From Paulinella micropora (lineage: Eukaryota; Cercozoa; Imbricatea; Euglyphida; Paulinellidae): DNA of 64,000 bases. Of the stretch, positions 1 through 11,359 are shown one piece after another (position 1 is the first letter of the stretch; every line of letters starts with the position of its first letter). The position numbers were made by a program, and so were the translations under genes. The notes beneath the pieces were generated by a model that made no database searches, was not told the DNA's origin, and was given only the letters and a program-made list of their open reading frames with translations. The DNA is taken from contig WBZZ01004788.1 of assembly GCA_019918135.1 (NCBI GenBank), positions 213,501 through 277,500 of the forward strand, given 5' to 3'.

Positions 1-3000
1 TCGGCAGAGGGGTCAATGTGGCCCTTGGGCGCAGGTTCAGGGACAGGGAACGTGTCCGAAGGCTTATTCGCATCCATCTGCGTGGGGAAGCGGCGGTCCG
101 GAAGGAGGAAGCTGCGACGGGATATCGCGTCTTGCCTCTGCATGAAGAATGTGTCGATGATGTGCAGGTGGTGTCTTCGGAATTGGCCGCCGATGCACCT
201 AAGTGTGTGTCTGAGTGTGCTGATGTGCATGTGGTGCCCCTGCATTCGGCGGCCAGTGCAGTGGGGGACCAACCTGCGCAAGCACCTGCAGAGGGGGGCA
301 GCACGAGGGCGGAAGCCAAGCGCGGCCGTCGGGTCCGGAAACGAGCCAAGAAGCACCGCTCCAAGCAGTTCGATACCGGCTTCAAGCTACTCGTCGCGAG
401 TCACAACTGGCAGGGTAAAACGGGATACGACAACGTAGGCACGGCGGAATGGGCATCATTCTACAAGCACGAGGGCTGGCTAGTCATCGGGGCTCAGGAG
501 CACCGCATGGGCAAGAAGCAACTTTCCAAATGCAGCCTGGATGGATTCCGGATTTTTGGAAAACCTGCGGAGGTCAGCGAGAAAAATCGCTGCAAGGGTG
601 GGGTTCTATTCGCGGTGGCTAACTTCCTTGGTCCGTATTGCAACCTGGTGTCAGCCCCCGTCGACCACCGGCAGCAAGTGTGGCTGCGTATCGCCTCGGG
701 TGTTACCGGCGCTCAGGATATTTATGTGGGCAACGGCTACTTTCCCCAGGAAACGCAGGAAGAAGAGTCGTCAGAGGCGTATGCGGCCTGGCAGGCAGCT
801 ATAGCTTTTTTTGGAGCCAAAGGTCTTGTGGTCACGGTGGCGGATGCCAACGCGAAGCTCGGGCCGGCATGCAGCCGAAAAGAGGAGGGCATCGTCGGTC
901 AGCACGGGGAGGTCGATGATAAGGGAGCACCGGTACGTTCGGAGAACGGCAAGAGACTCGCGGCTGTCCTCGTCGCTTCGGGCCTGCGAAATCTGAGCGG
1001 CTTCTCGTGCCCAGTGGAAGGGTCCTACTGGTGGTCCCGGCGTGAGCAGCGCGGCATGGGCACAGGCAAGCACCTCCTCGATTACATCTGCGCGTCGCCT
1101 GGCTTGGCATCTGGAGCAAAGTTCGGAGTATGCGAAGATGATCTTGATACGGACCACAAGGCAGTATGGGCCGAACTGACGTGGAGCGGCCAGCGCCGGC
1201 CAAAGCGGGCTGCGAAACCTTACAGGTCCTTTCGTGTTGATAAGCCTATTGGTGCTGGTGTCTCGGGTAATGATCACGCTGCGAAGCAAGCGCTGGATTA
1301 TCTACGCGACAAGTTCGATGACGTATTCCAGCATTGCCTACAGAAGCTTGGAGTGCATCAGCTGCCTGAGCTTGACCTATCGGGTGGTGCCGACAGCCAA
1401 CGGGTGGTAGATGACGTCACCGAGCGAGTGGCGCAGTCCTTCCGAATGGCGGCGCACCGGGTCCTTGGCTCCAGATGTATACGACCCCGTTTCACCAACA
1501 ATTGGTTCGACGGGGAGCTAAAGGAGCTCATTCAGCAGCGCCGGGAGGCCTACGCAGCATACAGGAGGGATGAATCGAATGCGGAAGCCCGTCTGAATTG
1601 GCTACGGCTCCGCAAGCAAATTCGGAAGGCAACTCGGGCCAAGAAGTCCGCCTCCTTCAAGCAAGTGCAGGAAGAAGCGGTCAAATGTCAACGCGAACAA
1701 TCCTCAAAGCGCTTTTGGCTACTCGCGAAGCGGCTTGGCGGGGCACGCAGAACGAAGGTCTCCGCGCCGGTGCAAAGGGAGGATGGCTCACTGGCGTGTA
1801 CGCTGCCGGAAAAGGTCGCTCGGTGGGAGGAATTTCGGAGAAATTCGGTGAAGCCACGGGAAAATCCGGCAAGTGCGGCTGTTGTGGTGGAGTGCTGTGC
1901 AGAAGCAGGCTCGCTGGAGTGGGAGGAAGCCGAAGCTAAGCGGCAGTTCCACTGGAACGATCGCTTCAGAGATGAGGTGGCCCGGGCTATGAAGGAGCAC
2001 GAAGTAGGTGAAGACACTTGCGAAGAGCTGGACAAGCCGTTCACGCAAGAGGAGGTCCTTGCAAGGCAACGTGCCCTGAATAACCACAAAGCTTGTGGCG
2101 AGGACAAAGTGAAGAACGAGATGCTCAAGTATGGCGGCGCCTACATCAATGGCTACTTAACGCAGTACTTCAACTGGATTCGAGAAGCCGAGAGGACTCC
2201 AAAAGCTTGGGGCAAGGGAATCATCGTCAATATCCCCAAGGGTGGGGATCCTACGGATCCTGACAACTGGAGGGATATCTCGATTATTAGTTGCCTTGGT
2301 AAGCTGTATCTGTCCTTATTAGCTACTCGTCTAACGCTCTTCGTGGATGGCCCGGATAAGCTACGTCCAGAGCAGGGAGGCTTCCGCCCGGGGCGTCGCA
2401 CTACGGATCAGGTCTTTACCCTTTGGCAGAGGTTGAAGGGGCGTCAGCAGCAGAAGCGGGAGTCGTATGTCCTGTTCGTCGATCTACGCAAGGCTTTCCC
2501 GTCTGTTTGGAGAGATGGTCTATTTGAGAGGCTCTGGAAGCTGGGTGTAAGGGGCAAGTTCTGGCGCACGCTACGCAGGTGCTACGAGCAGACTTCGTCG
2601 CAAGTGCTAGTTGATGGAGCACTCACCCCCGAAGTACTGGAGGGTGTAGGCGTCCAACAGGGTTCCCCTCTCTCTCCCACACTCTTCAACGTCTTTATGG
2701 ATGAGCTGTGTGATCGGCTGGCGAGTGCCCTCAAGATCACGGATGTGAAGCGGCTGAACGACATCAAGGCACTTCTATACGCGGACGACGTGGCCCTCAT
2801 CGCTCACAGTCGCACCGAGCTCCAGAAGATGGTCAATGTTGTGGCCAAGTTCGCGGAAGATTACAGGCTGGAAGTCAACTTGAAGCCCGGCAAGACGGAA
2901 ATCATGCCCATTTACACGTCGAGCAAGGCGAAACGACCAAGTATCAGGGAGCGAGGTGAGCCCGTGGTGTGGTTTCGCGGCCAGAAGCTTTGTGTCACCA

Positions 3001-4617
3001 GTCAGTACAAGTACCTGGGAGTGGTTATCACCGACGACCTGAAGTGGAAGGAGCAGGCCCTGCGGGCTACGCGTGTCACTGAAGTCGCCACCGCAGGTTG
3101 GTACTCTTTGTGGTGTGCAGGTGAGATACAAGCTAGGTATCGTCTCATGTGCTGGAATCAACTTGTGGGGGCCAAGCTGAAGTACGCCTTCGATGTCTGG
3201 CGTGCCCCCGTATCGCAGCTCACCAAGCTGGAGGCAGCAATGCTGCGCCCCATGAGGATGATTCTCGGCATCAGCCCTAAGACAAGCAAGTGGATTACAC
3301 TCTTTCTGGCGCGCTCTTTGAGTGCGGAGCGTTTGCGGCGGGCGGCGCAACTGAAGTTCTATGGACGGCTGCGTGTTCTACCGGAGAAGCGATTTCCTGT
3401 CATCGCATCTCAAGTCAAATCCGACTGGACTGCGGAGGCCGAAGGCGCTATCAGGGACTCAATGGATCTACAACAAGGGCTTCAGGAGCTCCTAAATAGC
3501 TCAGAGAAGGACCTCGAGGGTTGGTTTTTGACTGTGGACAAGTGGGCCCTTCAGCAGGACGTCAAGATGGTGCAGCAACTGATGTGGGACAAGCGAGAGG
3601 CAGGCAGCGATCTTACTGATGGCCTGCGAGTCATCCTAACACAAGTCTTTGGAACTAAGGAGTTCCCAAGATGGGTAGCCCTTGATGATGCGCATTATAA
3701 TCTGCTTCGGAGAAGGTTGCTCAGCTGCAACAACCGCCTTCGGTTGTACCGCAGCAAGTTGGTCAGTGGCATGTCCCCTCGCTGCTTCTGTTGTCATGAT
3801 GATGTCAATGAGTCCCTTGCGCACTTCTTATGGGATTGCCCCATGCATGAGGGGAGACGTAAGCAGCTGTTGCTGAGTATGCAGAGGCTCGGTGGCATGG
3901 CTGTGGGGGCTGCTGAGGGGGATGGAGGGAGTGAGGAGGGTGGTGAGGTCGTAGGCGGTGAGGTTGTGGTGGAGGATGTGTTGCTTGGGCGGGAGCGGGA
4001 GGGCTCTGTGCGGCAGGGTTGGGATGATATGTCGCCTGTGGATCAATCACGATTGTTTTGTAAGTTTTTTCAGGGGAAGTCGCGCTTCCGCAGTAACTTT
4101 AGGCTTGCTGCGTTGTTAGGGGTTACAGCGTTGCGTCCCCCTCCAAAGTTGGATGTGTTGTTTGGATCATATGTGTCTGAGTGTTGGTCTGCTAGGGAGG
4201 GTAAAAGGGAGGAGCTTGGGGTGGAGGATGGGGGCGAGGAGGTGATTGACCTCACTGAGGTTCCATCAGCTTCTGTCCCACCCTCTCCCCCAAGTGACGT
4301 TGATGTTGCGCGGCGCGGCCGTCCGCGCAGAGTGGACGTCCTGGCTAGAGAGAGGGGTTCGGGAGCGCAGCGTAGTGTCTCGGAGTTCTTCTCTTCAGCT
4401 AACACCCTCGCATCTAGCTCTTCATGCACTTCACAGCCCCCATCTGCCCCTGCTGTTGCTGTTGCTGCTATGTCTGTTTGGTGTTCTGACAATGCGTTGG
4501 GATCGGCTGACCCCGGTGACCCAATGGAGGCACATGTCCAGGATCTGGATCTGATGCTATAGTCTGAGGAAGCCTATTATTCTTATTATTATTATTATTA
4601 TTATTATATTATTATTA
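1..4617 (+). mobile_element. LINE copy 1 with very short 3' UTR and (TTA)n tail
   Basis: This is the element body of the ORF above. The stop TAG is followed by only about 17 bases (tctgaggaagcctattatt) before an interrupted TTA repeat. From 2990 to the stop it matches the copy at 23138-24710 at a constant offset of 20148 bases. The only difference I found is one substitution near 3642 (Thr in this copy, Arg in the other). Sequence just before the tail (atggaggcacatgt) recurs at the 3' end of the short A-family retroposons. Confidence 0.9.
18..4562 (+). CDS. LINE retrotransposon polyprotein: APE endonuclease + reverse transcriptase (5' end outside window)
   Basis: Single long ORF, about 1514 residues here. 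Position 18 is a GTG and the frame is open back to the window edge, so the true start lies upstream. The protein would nick target DNA and copy its own RNA there. Visible in order: a basic N-terminal region; an apurinic-type endonuclease with Asn130 (SHNWQG), Glu161 (AQEHR), Asp276/Asn278 (VADANAK), an LDYI motif and Asp379-His380 (DTDH); and a reverse transcriptase, about residues 735-965, with motif A Asp822 (FVDLRKAF), motif B (GVQQGSPLSP, from about 878) and YADD at 921-924. A Cys/His cluster with CFCC, a later His and WDCP resembles the zf-RVT finger of LINEs. The tail carries VIDLT (1409-1413), RGRPRR (1433-1438) and QRSVSEFF (1451-1458). All catalytic motifs are intact, so it is probably functional or very recently so. 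Clade not assigned. Confidence 0.93.
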   Translation: MALGRRFRDRERVRRLIRIHLRGEAAVRKEEAATGYRVLPLHEECVDDVQVVSSELAADAPKCVSECADVHVVPLHSAASAVGDQPAQAPAEGGSTRAEAKRGRRVRKRAKKHRSKQFDTGFKLLVASHNWQGKTGYDNVGTAEWASFYKHEGWLVIGAQEHRMGKKQLSKCSLDGFRIFGKPAEVSEKNRCKGGVLFAVANFLGPYCNLVSAPVDHRQQVWLRIASGVTGAQDIYVGNGYFPQETQEEESSEAYAAWQAAIAFFGAKGLVVTVADANAKLGPACSRKEEGIVGQHGEVDDKGAPVRSENGKRLAAVLVASGLRNLSGFSCPVEGSYWWSRREQRGMGTGKHLLDYICASPGLASGAKFGVCEDDLDTDHKAVWAELTWSGQRRPKRAAKPYRSFRVDKPIGAGVSGNDHAAKQALDYLRDKFDDVFQHCLQKLGVHQLPELDLSGGADSQRVVDDVTERVAQSFRMAAHRVLGSRCIRPRFTNNWFDGELKELIQQRREAYAAYRRDESNAEARLNWLRLRKQIRKATRAKKSASFKQVQEEAVKCQREQSSKRFWLLAKRLGGARRTKVSAPVQREDGSLACTLPEKVARWEEFRRNSVKPRENPASAAVVVECCAEAGSLEWEEAEAKRQFHWNDRFRDEVARAMKEHEVGEDTCEELDKPFTQEEVLARQRALNNHKACGEDKVKNEMLKYGGAYINGYLTQYFNWIREAERTPKAWGKGIIVNIPKGGDPTDPDNWRDISIISCLGKLYLSLLATRLTLFVDGPDKLRPEQGGFRPGRRTTDQVFTLWQRLKGRQQQKRESYVLFVDLRKAFPSVWRDGLFERLWKLGVRGKFWRTLRRCYEQTSSQVLVDGALTPEVLEGVGVQQGSPLSPTLFNVFMDELCDRLASALKITDVKRLNDIKALLYADDVALIAHSRTELQKMVNVVAKFAEDYRLEVNLKPGKTEIMPIYTSSKAKRPSIRERGEPVVWFRGQKLCVTSQYKYLGVVITDDLKWKEQALRATRVTEVATAGWYSLWCAGEIQARYRLMCWNQLVGAKLKYAFDVWRAPVSQLTKLEAAMLRPMRMILGISPKTSKWITLFLARSLSAERLRRAAQLKFYGRLRVLPEKRFPVIASQVKSDWTAEAEGAIRDSMDLQQGLQELLNSSEKDLEGWFLTVDKWALQQDVKMVQQLMWDKREAGSDLTDGLRVILTQVFGTKEFPRWVALDDAHYNLLRRRLLSCNNRLRLYRSKLVSGMSPRCFCCHDDVNESLAHFLWDCPMHEGRRKQLLLSMQRLGGMAVGAAEGDGGSEEGGEVVGGEVVVEDVLLGREREGSVRQGWDDMSPVDQSRLFCKFFQGKSRFRSNFRLAALLGVTALRPPPKLDVLFGSYVSECWSAREGKREELGVEDGGEEVIDLTEVPSASVPPSPPSDVDVARRGRPRRVDVLARERGSGAQRSVSEFFSSANTLASSSSCTSQPPSAPAVAVAAMSVWCSDNALGSADPGDPMEAHVQDLDLML

Positions 4618-5021
<404 letters not shown>

Positions 5022-5252
5022 GGACACCGTGATAGCCCAGTGGTCAAGTTCTACCATCTGGGCCCTGTCGCCAGTTCGATTCCCGTCGGTGCCACCAGTA
5101 TTTTCATTGAACATACCGGTCCGTCTGGAAGTGTTGGAACTGCCCTTGCGGGGGTGTCATTAGAGCCTATCGTCAATTCTTCGTACTCTCCTCACGGGTG
5201 AGACGATGGAGGCGCATGTGCAGATTTGCATCAGCCATTGACAGAGAAGCAC

Positions 5253-5295
<43 letters not shown>
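5022..5295 (+). mobile_element. Family A SINE, copy A2
   Basis: Body to 5253. A box at 5033-5043 (tagcccagtgg), B box at 5074-5082 (gttcgattc), 30 bases apart: a standard internal pol III promoter. Contains one copy of the core segment accagtattttcattgaac, then the family 3' end (gacagagaagcac) and a (TTA)n tail. It is inserted in the TTA tail of A1. Confidence 0.88.
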
Positions 5296-5563
5296 GGACA
5301 CCGTGATAGCCCAGTGGTCAAGTTCTACCATCTGGGCCCTGTCGCCAGTTCGATTCCCGTCGGTGCCACCAGTATTTTCATTGAACATACCGGTCTATTT
5401 CTGGACCAGTATTTTCATTGAACATACCGGCCCGTCTGGAAGTGTTGGAACTGCCCTTGCGGGGGTGTCATTAGAGCTTATCGTCAATTCTTCGTACTCC
5501 CCTCACGGGTGAGACGATGGAGGCGCATGTGCAGAAATGCATCAGCCATTGACAGAGAAGCAC

Positions 5564-5595
<32 letters not shown>

Positions 5596-5618
5596 GCTTT
5601 TTCTTCTGTCCTCTTTTA

Positions 5619-5678
<60 letters not shown>
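5296..5678 (+). mobile_element. Family A SINE, copy A3 (duplicated-core subfamily)
   Basis: Body to 5564. Same head as A2, but the core segment is present twice, joined by tctatttctggacc. This duplication is shared with copies at 6130, 28170, 42060 and 43074 and defines a subfamily. The tail is interrupted at about 5597-5620 by a short non-TTA stretch. Confidence 0.87.
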
Positions 5679-5681
<3 letters not shown>

Positions 5682-6082
5682 CCCAATGGCCTCAAGGCGT
5701 TAAACTGTGACGCTAACTCATAACCCTTTGGTGGTAGATGCTGGGGAGGAGGGTCGTTGCGCGCGTAAAAGATCTTAAACTCCGCATATGCTGGTTGATA
5801 GCCCAGGACCCAGCAGACACCAGATTGTTATGGGTGGGGTTTTGAGGCAGCTCTAGCAACCGCGCTTGGTGTATGCACTTGCACATTCGGTGACGTCTTG
5901 CAAGTTGCTGGGACTGCGGAATAACCTCGGCTTAGTGCAGTCTTGCCCTCAGGAGCTCCATCGGTGGCCCCGATCATCAGGCGAGAGACTGACACGGGGG
6001 GGTGGAGGACCTCGAAAAAGGGTATTGGAGGCTTATGTCCGTTGAGGATATGCCATTAGCTGCATCAGTACGCCTCAGATAT

Positions 6083-6129
<47 letters not shown>
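5679..6129 (+). mobile_element. Family C retroposon, copy C1
   Basis: About 405-bp body starting cagcccaatggcctcaagg and ending cgcctcagatatag, then TTA repeats. Nearly identical to C2 at 6522 and homologous to elements at 25247/27908 and 39956. No coding capacity seen. This copy lacks the gag of caagaggttgctg present in C2 and C4. The head is not clearly tRNA-like; the (TTA)n tail suggests mobilisation by the same LINE. Confidence 0.78.
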
Positions 6130-6947
<818 letters not shown>

Positions 6948-7120
6948 AGGGAGTACATAGGCCATCGGTCCCTTTCCATGGGCTGATTGGTATAAAGCTC
7001 CTAGATTAATGTTCTATGCCGTCACTTCCTTTATTCCACCGATTGGTGTGGAGACTTTCCTTATGGAATGGAGGACTGGATGCACATGGCCTTTTGGCTC
7101 AGCAATTGGCAGACGATACA

Positions 7121-7185
<65 letters not shown>

Positions 7186-7204
7186 TGTTATTATTATTAT
7201 TCGA
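6948..7204 (+). mobile_element. Family B retroposon, copy B1
   Basis: About 173-bp body, from agggagtacataggccatcgg to gcaattggcag, then TTA repeats to about 7201. Six further copies occur (8955, 22495, 38671, 39129, 40783, 42367). It has a weak A-box-like gggctgattgg and a B-box-like gttctatgc, each with one or two mismatches, so an origin from a pol III gene is possible but unproven. Confidence 0.75.
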
Positions 7205-7388
7205 TAGCATAGTTTAGAGAGGGGAGTATAGATACTTAGCTTTAGTATAGTTAGCTAGTGTGTGTGGCCTTCTATCAGTTATCAGTGAGCCTTTCCCTGT
7301 TTTTTTTTTCGAGTATATTTCTTCTAACGGGAAGCGCTGCCATTTTTTTTTAATTTAAACTCTCTTTTTATTATTATTATTATTATTC
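7205..7388 (+). repeat. Family F dispersed repeat, copy 1
   Basis: About 150 bp beginning at a tagtttagagaggggagtat segment, carrying tagctagtgtgtgtgg and ctaacgggaagcgctg, followed by a short TTA run. A second copy is at 8697. The two copies bracket the exons at 7429-8603, so they may be introns, UTRs or insertions. No ORF. Confidence 0.6.
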
Positions 7389-7428
7389 CTCTTTTGCTGC
7401 TGCTTTAATTAGCTTGCTCTTTAAGTTC

Positions 7429-8041
7429 ACATCCGAGGACAACAAACATCGGGAGGGGGCGCTCGCGCTCGACGTTGCACTTACAAAGTACAACAATTTC
7501 GAACTGAAGGCGTCCACGCAAGTGGAGACATGTGAGGGTGAAACTTCACCTTGTGCTCCCGGGTCTTTTTCCCTATAAGTATGAAAGATTTTTATAAACT
7601 GATTGTTTATTTTTTATTTGCAGGCTCTTCATTGTCTTTCCCATTGGTTGGCGCAAGAAGACTCCTGCGCAAGTCAATCGAGGTACTGTATGTTTTTCAA
7701 AATTCACAAGCTGCACATATTTTTTATACTTGGATGTTGCAGGATCGAAGCGCTTCATTTTTGCTGCGCGCGAGGTCGACACTGACGGCGATGGCAAGGC
7801 TGACGAAATCCAATATCAGCTCATGGGTTTTTTTGGTTTTAACCTTAAACACTCTTGCATGCTTGATCCGTCGCCGATGGACTTCGAGAAGCAGGTGAAG
7901 CCCGCGTGGCTCCTCTACGTCGGTAACCCCACGAACCCGCCTATGATTTGCAACTGGCGGAAGCGGGAGCTTTTGCTTCTGTACGAAGCAAACAAGGTCA
8001 TTTCTTCTTCTTCTTCTTCTTCTTCTTCTTCTTCTTCTTCT

Positions 8042-8077
<36 letters not shown>

Positions 8078-8133
8078 ATTTTTCTTTTTCTTCTTCATAT
8101 ACATGTTATTATTCTTTTTCTCCACCAGCTCCA

Positions 8134-8169
<36 letters not shown>

Positions 8170-8603
8170 TTTTTGTTTTTGTTTTTTTTGGCATCTTCCT
8201 TTTCTTTATTTTGCATATTTACTGCATGCTCGCCTGAAACGTTAGAAGAAGAATCAAAAAAAGGGCCCGACTGAGCCTCGCTCTTCGGGCAGGCCAAAAA
8301 AACTGAGATTCGGTAGCAACATTGTATGTAATGAAAAATGAAGGATGTATGTAATATTGTTTGGTTCTTTGTGCAGAATCCATCGACGTCGACGATGTTC
8401 CAGACGTTCCAGACGTCCCTGAAGAAGAAGAGACCCCTGAGCCTCCTATGCCTAAGGGGTCCAGCAAGAAAAAGCCAGGTACTAGCAAATTTCATCTTTT
8501 TTTGTGTGCTTTTTTTTCAGTGTTTCTAATTCTGACGTGACTAGGCAAGCCGAAGTCCAAAAAGCCCGCGGTCGACGCTGATGAAGTGGACATGTCGTTG
8601 GAG
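7429..8603 (+). CDS. Multi-exon gene of unknown function (acidic, calcium-site-like loop)
   Basis: Splice-consistent exons are 7429?-7531 (donor GTGAGG), 7624-7682, 7743-about 7922 or 7996, 8377-8478 and 8545-8603. The first three join in phase and would give a product including SKRFIFAAREVDTDGDGKAD. Its DTDGDGKAD resembles a Ca2+-binding loop of the EF-hand or dockerin type, with only one loop seen. The last two exons join in phase into an acidic, Lys/Pro-rich stretch (ESIDVDDVPDVPDVP... GSSKKKPGKPKSKK). If exon 3 ends at 7922 (donor GTAACC) it is in phase with the next exon; if at 7996 it is not. Introns hold long TTC and poly-T runs. Start and end were not found, and the last donor (GTATAA) leads into repeats. 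Family not recognised. Confidence 0.5.
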
Positions 8604-8634
8604 GTATAATCTTTCCTACTCCTTCTTCTTTTTC

Positions 8635-8696
8635 TTTTTTTTGTGAGGGGGGGGCCCCCCGGGGGGGGGGGGGGTCAAAAGGTCTCTTTGGGCGCC
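8635..8696. repeat. Poly-purine/poly-G low-complexity tract
   Basis: Runs of T, G and C (ggggggg/cccccc/ggggg) between the last exon above and the second F repeat. It can form G-rich secondary structure and is a likely assembly-error spot. No gene. Confidence 0.6.
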
Positions 8697-8954
<258 letters not shown>

Positions 8955-9128
8955 AGGGAGTACATAGGCCATCGGTCCCTTTCCATGGGCTGATTGGTAT
9001 AAAGCTCCTAGAGTGATGTTCTATGCCGTCACTTCCTTTATTCCACCGATTGGTGTGGAGACTTTCCTTATGGAATGGAGGACTGGATGCACATGGCCTT
9101 TTGTCTCAGCAATTGGCAGGAGATATAC

Positions 9129-9189
<61 letters not shown>
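8955..9189 (+). mobile_element. Family B retroposon, copy B2
   Basis: Body to about 9129 and a TTA tail of about 60 bp. Same orientation as B1, inserted into the TTA tail of F copy 2. Confidence 0.76.
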
Positions 9190-9190
<1 letters not shown>

Positions 9191-9249
9191 TTTGTTGTTG
9201 TTGTTGTCGTTGCTGTTGGTTTGTTCTGCCACTGCCTTGTTCGCAAGAA

Positions 9250-10060
9250 ATGAACGACTTCTTTCAAAACAACGGCGACCGGTATTGTATTCAGGGTAGT
9301 TCGTCCGCCGGCGTGTCGAAAGAAGTCGTTCAGGATCTTGTGAACAAGGCAATGTCAGAACAAGCCGCATCCATTAAGGAAATGCTAGCAGAAGAAAGAA
9401 ATGAGAGAGGAGGAAAGGAAGAAAAAAGAAGCGCAAGATCGGAAGGAAAAAGAGGCGCAAGAGAAGCGACAACGGGAAGAGGAGAGAAGAAAGAGGAAGA
9501 ATTCGAAGAAGGAGAAGGAGGAGGAGGAGGAGGAGGAGGAGGAAAGCTCAGAAGAAGAGAACGAGAGAGTGAAGAAGAAGATGAAGAAGAATAACAAGAA
9601 CAAGAAAAACTATGATGATAATGATAACAACAACAACAACATCAGCAACAACAACAGCAACAACAACAACAACAACAACAAAAATAGTAAGAGCGAGAGA
9701 GAAAGCTTGCTGGAGGATCTCATCGCGCGGATGGCAGCTGGCGCTCTGTCTGCTGGTAACTCACCTTCCACCCCCCAACGCGGCACCGGTCTCACCGCTC
9801 CCAGCTCACCTAACGCATGGGAGTTTGTTTTAGCATCGCTTGCGCTGACTCGGCGCTAACTTCAAATGCACGCACCAGGTAGTTTGCATAGCTTTCACTT
9901 TTCTCCTTCATCTGAAAGATGTTTGAATTTGTTTTGTGTTTTTTTTCTTTGTAGTAGTGTAGTATTAATCGTAATTTTTTGCACTGGCAGGTTTGTTATG
10001 GTCGAAAGCGTGATTAAGAACGTTTGTCGCGTGCAAGAGTTAAACAAACTTCTAATTTAG
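9250..10060 (+). CDS. Coiled-coil, Lys/Glu- and Asn-rich protein gene (frameshifted or spliced)
   Basis: ATG at 9250 opens MNDFFQNNGDRYC, followed by a helical stretch (SKEVVQDLVNKAMSEQAASIKEML). Near 9395 the credible frame switches to one reading MREEERKKKEAQDRKEKEAQ. A Glu/Lys run and an Asn-rich run coded by aac repeats follow, ending at 9859 after SLLEDLIARMAAGALSAGNS. The switch is either a one-base error or indel, or a missed intron. A further exon-like piece, 9992-10060 after an intron-like gtag...gcag stretch, codes VESVIKNVCRVQELNKLLI and a stop. No catalytic domain is visible; a structural or scaffold role is possible. Family not recognised. Confidence 0.45.
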
Positions 10061-10512
10061 TTAGTATGATATTACGGAGTTAGATTTATTATTTTTTTTA
10101 GTAATTAAAGAAATTTTGTTGTAGAATCTATGTATTTTGCGTGGCGACATCGCACTTCTCTTCCTCCCCCGTTCCCCCCTCCCCCCTCCCCCCCCCCCGG
10201 GGGGAATTTATTGTAGGTAAAAGCAATGTTTATTATCATAATAAAGTAAAATGCTTAATGTAAACAAAGATAAACAAACTTAAAAGCAAATTCTGCATGT
10301 TGGGCATTGTTATCATCATAGATTCATAGTAGCCGGGACTATGAAAAAGGAGAAAGATTACCGTGTCGGACCGGTTCCTGCCCACCTCTGAAGATGAAGT
10401 TAAAGTGTATTACAATTAATAAAAACATGTTTTAATATTATTTTTATATGTTCTGCAATCAGTGAATTGATTTCCTTTCATTTCCACACGTTTTCAAAAA
10501 AGTCCATATACT
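10061..10512. other. AT-rich spacer with pyrimidine run
   Basis: No coding sequence seen. It holds a poly-C/poly-G stretch at about 10166-10204 and AT-rich sequence on either side. It marks the left edge of the compact GC-rich gene block. Confidence 0.5.
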
Positions 10513-11064
10513 TCATGGAAAATTTCGGAAAAAGGGATACCCCCAAGATTGTCGAATGTTTAGTTCTAAGCTGCAGTGCTCGAAGCCGAGCTTGACAATC
10601 ACCGCTTTTTTGTTGGCGGTGCGTCCATCCTCGCGCACCGACAGGAAGGGGGCCCACCTGGGCGCTGGACAGCTCCGTTGGGGCAGGCCCGGTGGTCCCA
10701 GCCCCGGACATTCCGACTTGAGAACTAAGTCCAAGTTCTCTAAGAAAATGTTGCTCTCCGTGATGCCTTCCCACTCTTGATCGGAAGCTCGCGACGCTAG
10801 TAGCCACAGCGGAGGCAGGGGCAGGGGCTCGTACGAGCCGGAATCCGTGGGCTGGTACTCATCCAACATGCGTATTTTGCTCAAGACCAAACTACACCCC
10901 GCCCCGAGCACGCCAGCAGCCTCTGCGTACCTCCTACGCACCACGACGTCCAGAGCGCGGAGATGTTCTCTGTTAATCAAGGCTAAACTATGCAAGTCCT
11001 TTGCCGTCAGCGCCCATGCCAGCGCCTCTTGCAGCAAATCCAAACGAAGCTCAGCCAAAGGCAT
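10513..11064 (-). CDS. Unknown 183-residue protein with F-box-like N-terminus
   Basis: Complete ORF from ATG at 11064. The first 50 residues (LRLDLLQEALAWALTAKDL, then HSLALINREHLRAL) form two or three short amphipathic helices, reminiscent of an F-box (Leu/Pro-rich helix, then a 'sL..v.r' helix). This is a loose resemblance, not a family call. The middle is Pro/Leu-rich (YEPLPLPPLWLLASRASDQEWEG) and the C-terminus is short and aromatic. It is the leftmost gene of the GC-rich block, transcribed left. If it is an F-box it would recruit substrates to an SCF-type ubiquitin ligase. Confidence 0.55.
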   Translation of the reverse strand: MPLAELRLDLLQEALAWALTAKDLHSLALINREHLRALDVVVRRRYAEAAGVLGAGCSLVLSKIRMLDEYQPTDSGSYEPLPLPPLWLLASRASDQEWEGITESNIFLENLDLVLKSECPGLGPPGLPQRSCPAPRWAPFLSVREDGRTANKKAVIVKLGFEHCSLELNIRQSWGYPFFRNFP

Positions 11065-11359
11065 GCTGCCGCAGGCCTGCTAGCTCGGCAGGCTACCAAC
11101 AAACAGAAATAATGAAGCGGCAGCAGCAATCCCCGAGAAAAAAGAAAAGTGTACAAGAGAGTAGGGGGGGGGGTGCCCCACCCCCCCTGCACCCCAAAAT
11201 CCTTTCTGCCATCTCCCCTTTCCCTCTCCCTCTCCTAGTTCTCAGTGCCAAGTGTAAGACCATCGAGCCTTAATTCGGCGTATTCTTTTTTCGCACTTTC
11301 TTGGCTTCCCTGCCCCTTCTCTCTCCCGTGTGCTTGTATATTCAGGTGCGGGGTGCAAC

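Noticed and set aside
5033..5095. Family A heads as functional tRNA genes
   Set aside because: A and B boxes are perfect but three extra bases precede the A box and the 5' stem is mutated in all copies but A1. They are SINE heads.
7948..8274. Poly-Phe/poly-Ser frames and their antisense Arg/Lys frames
   Set aside because: TTC and T runs in an intron.
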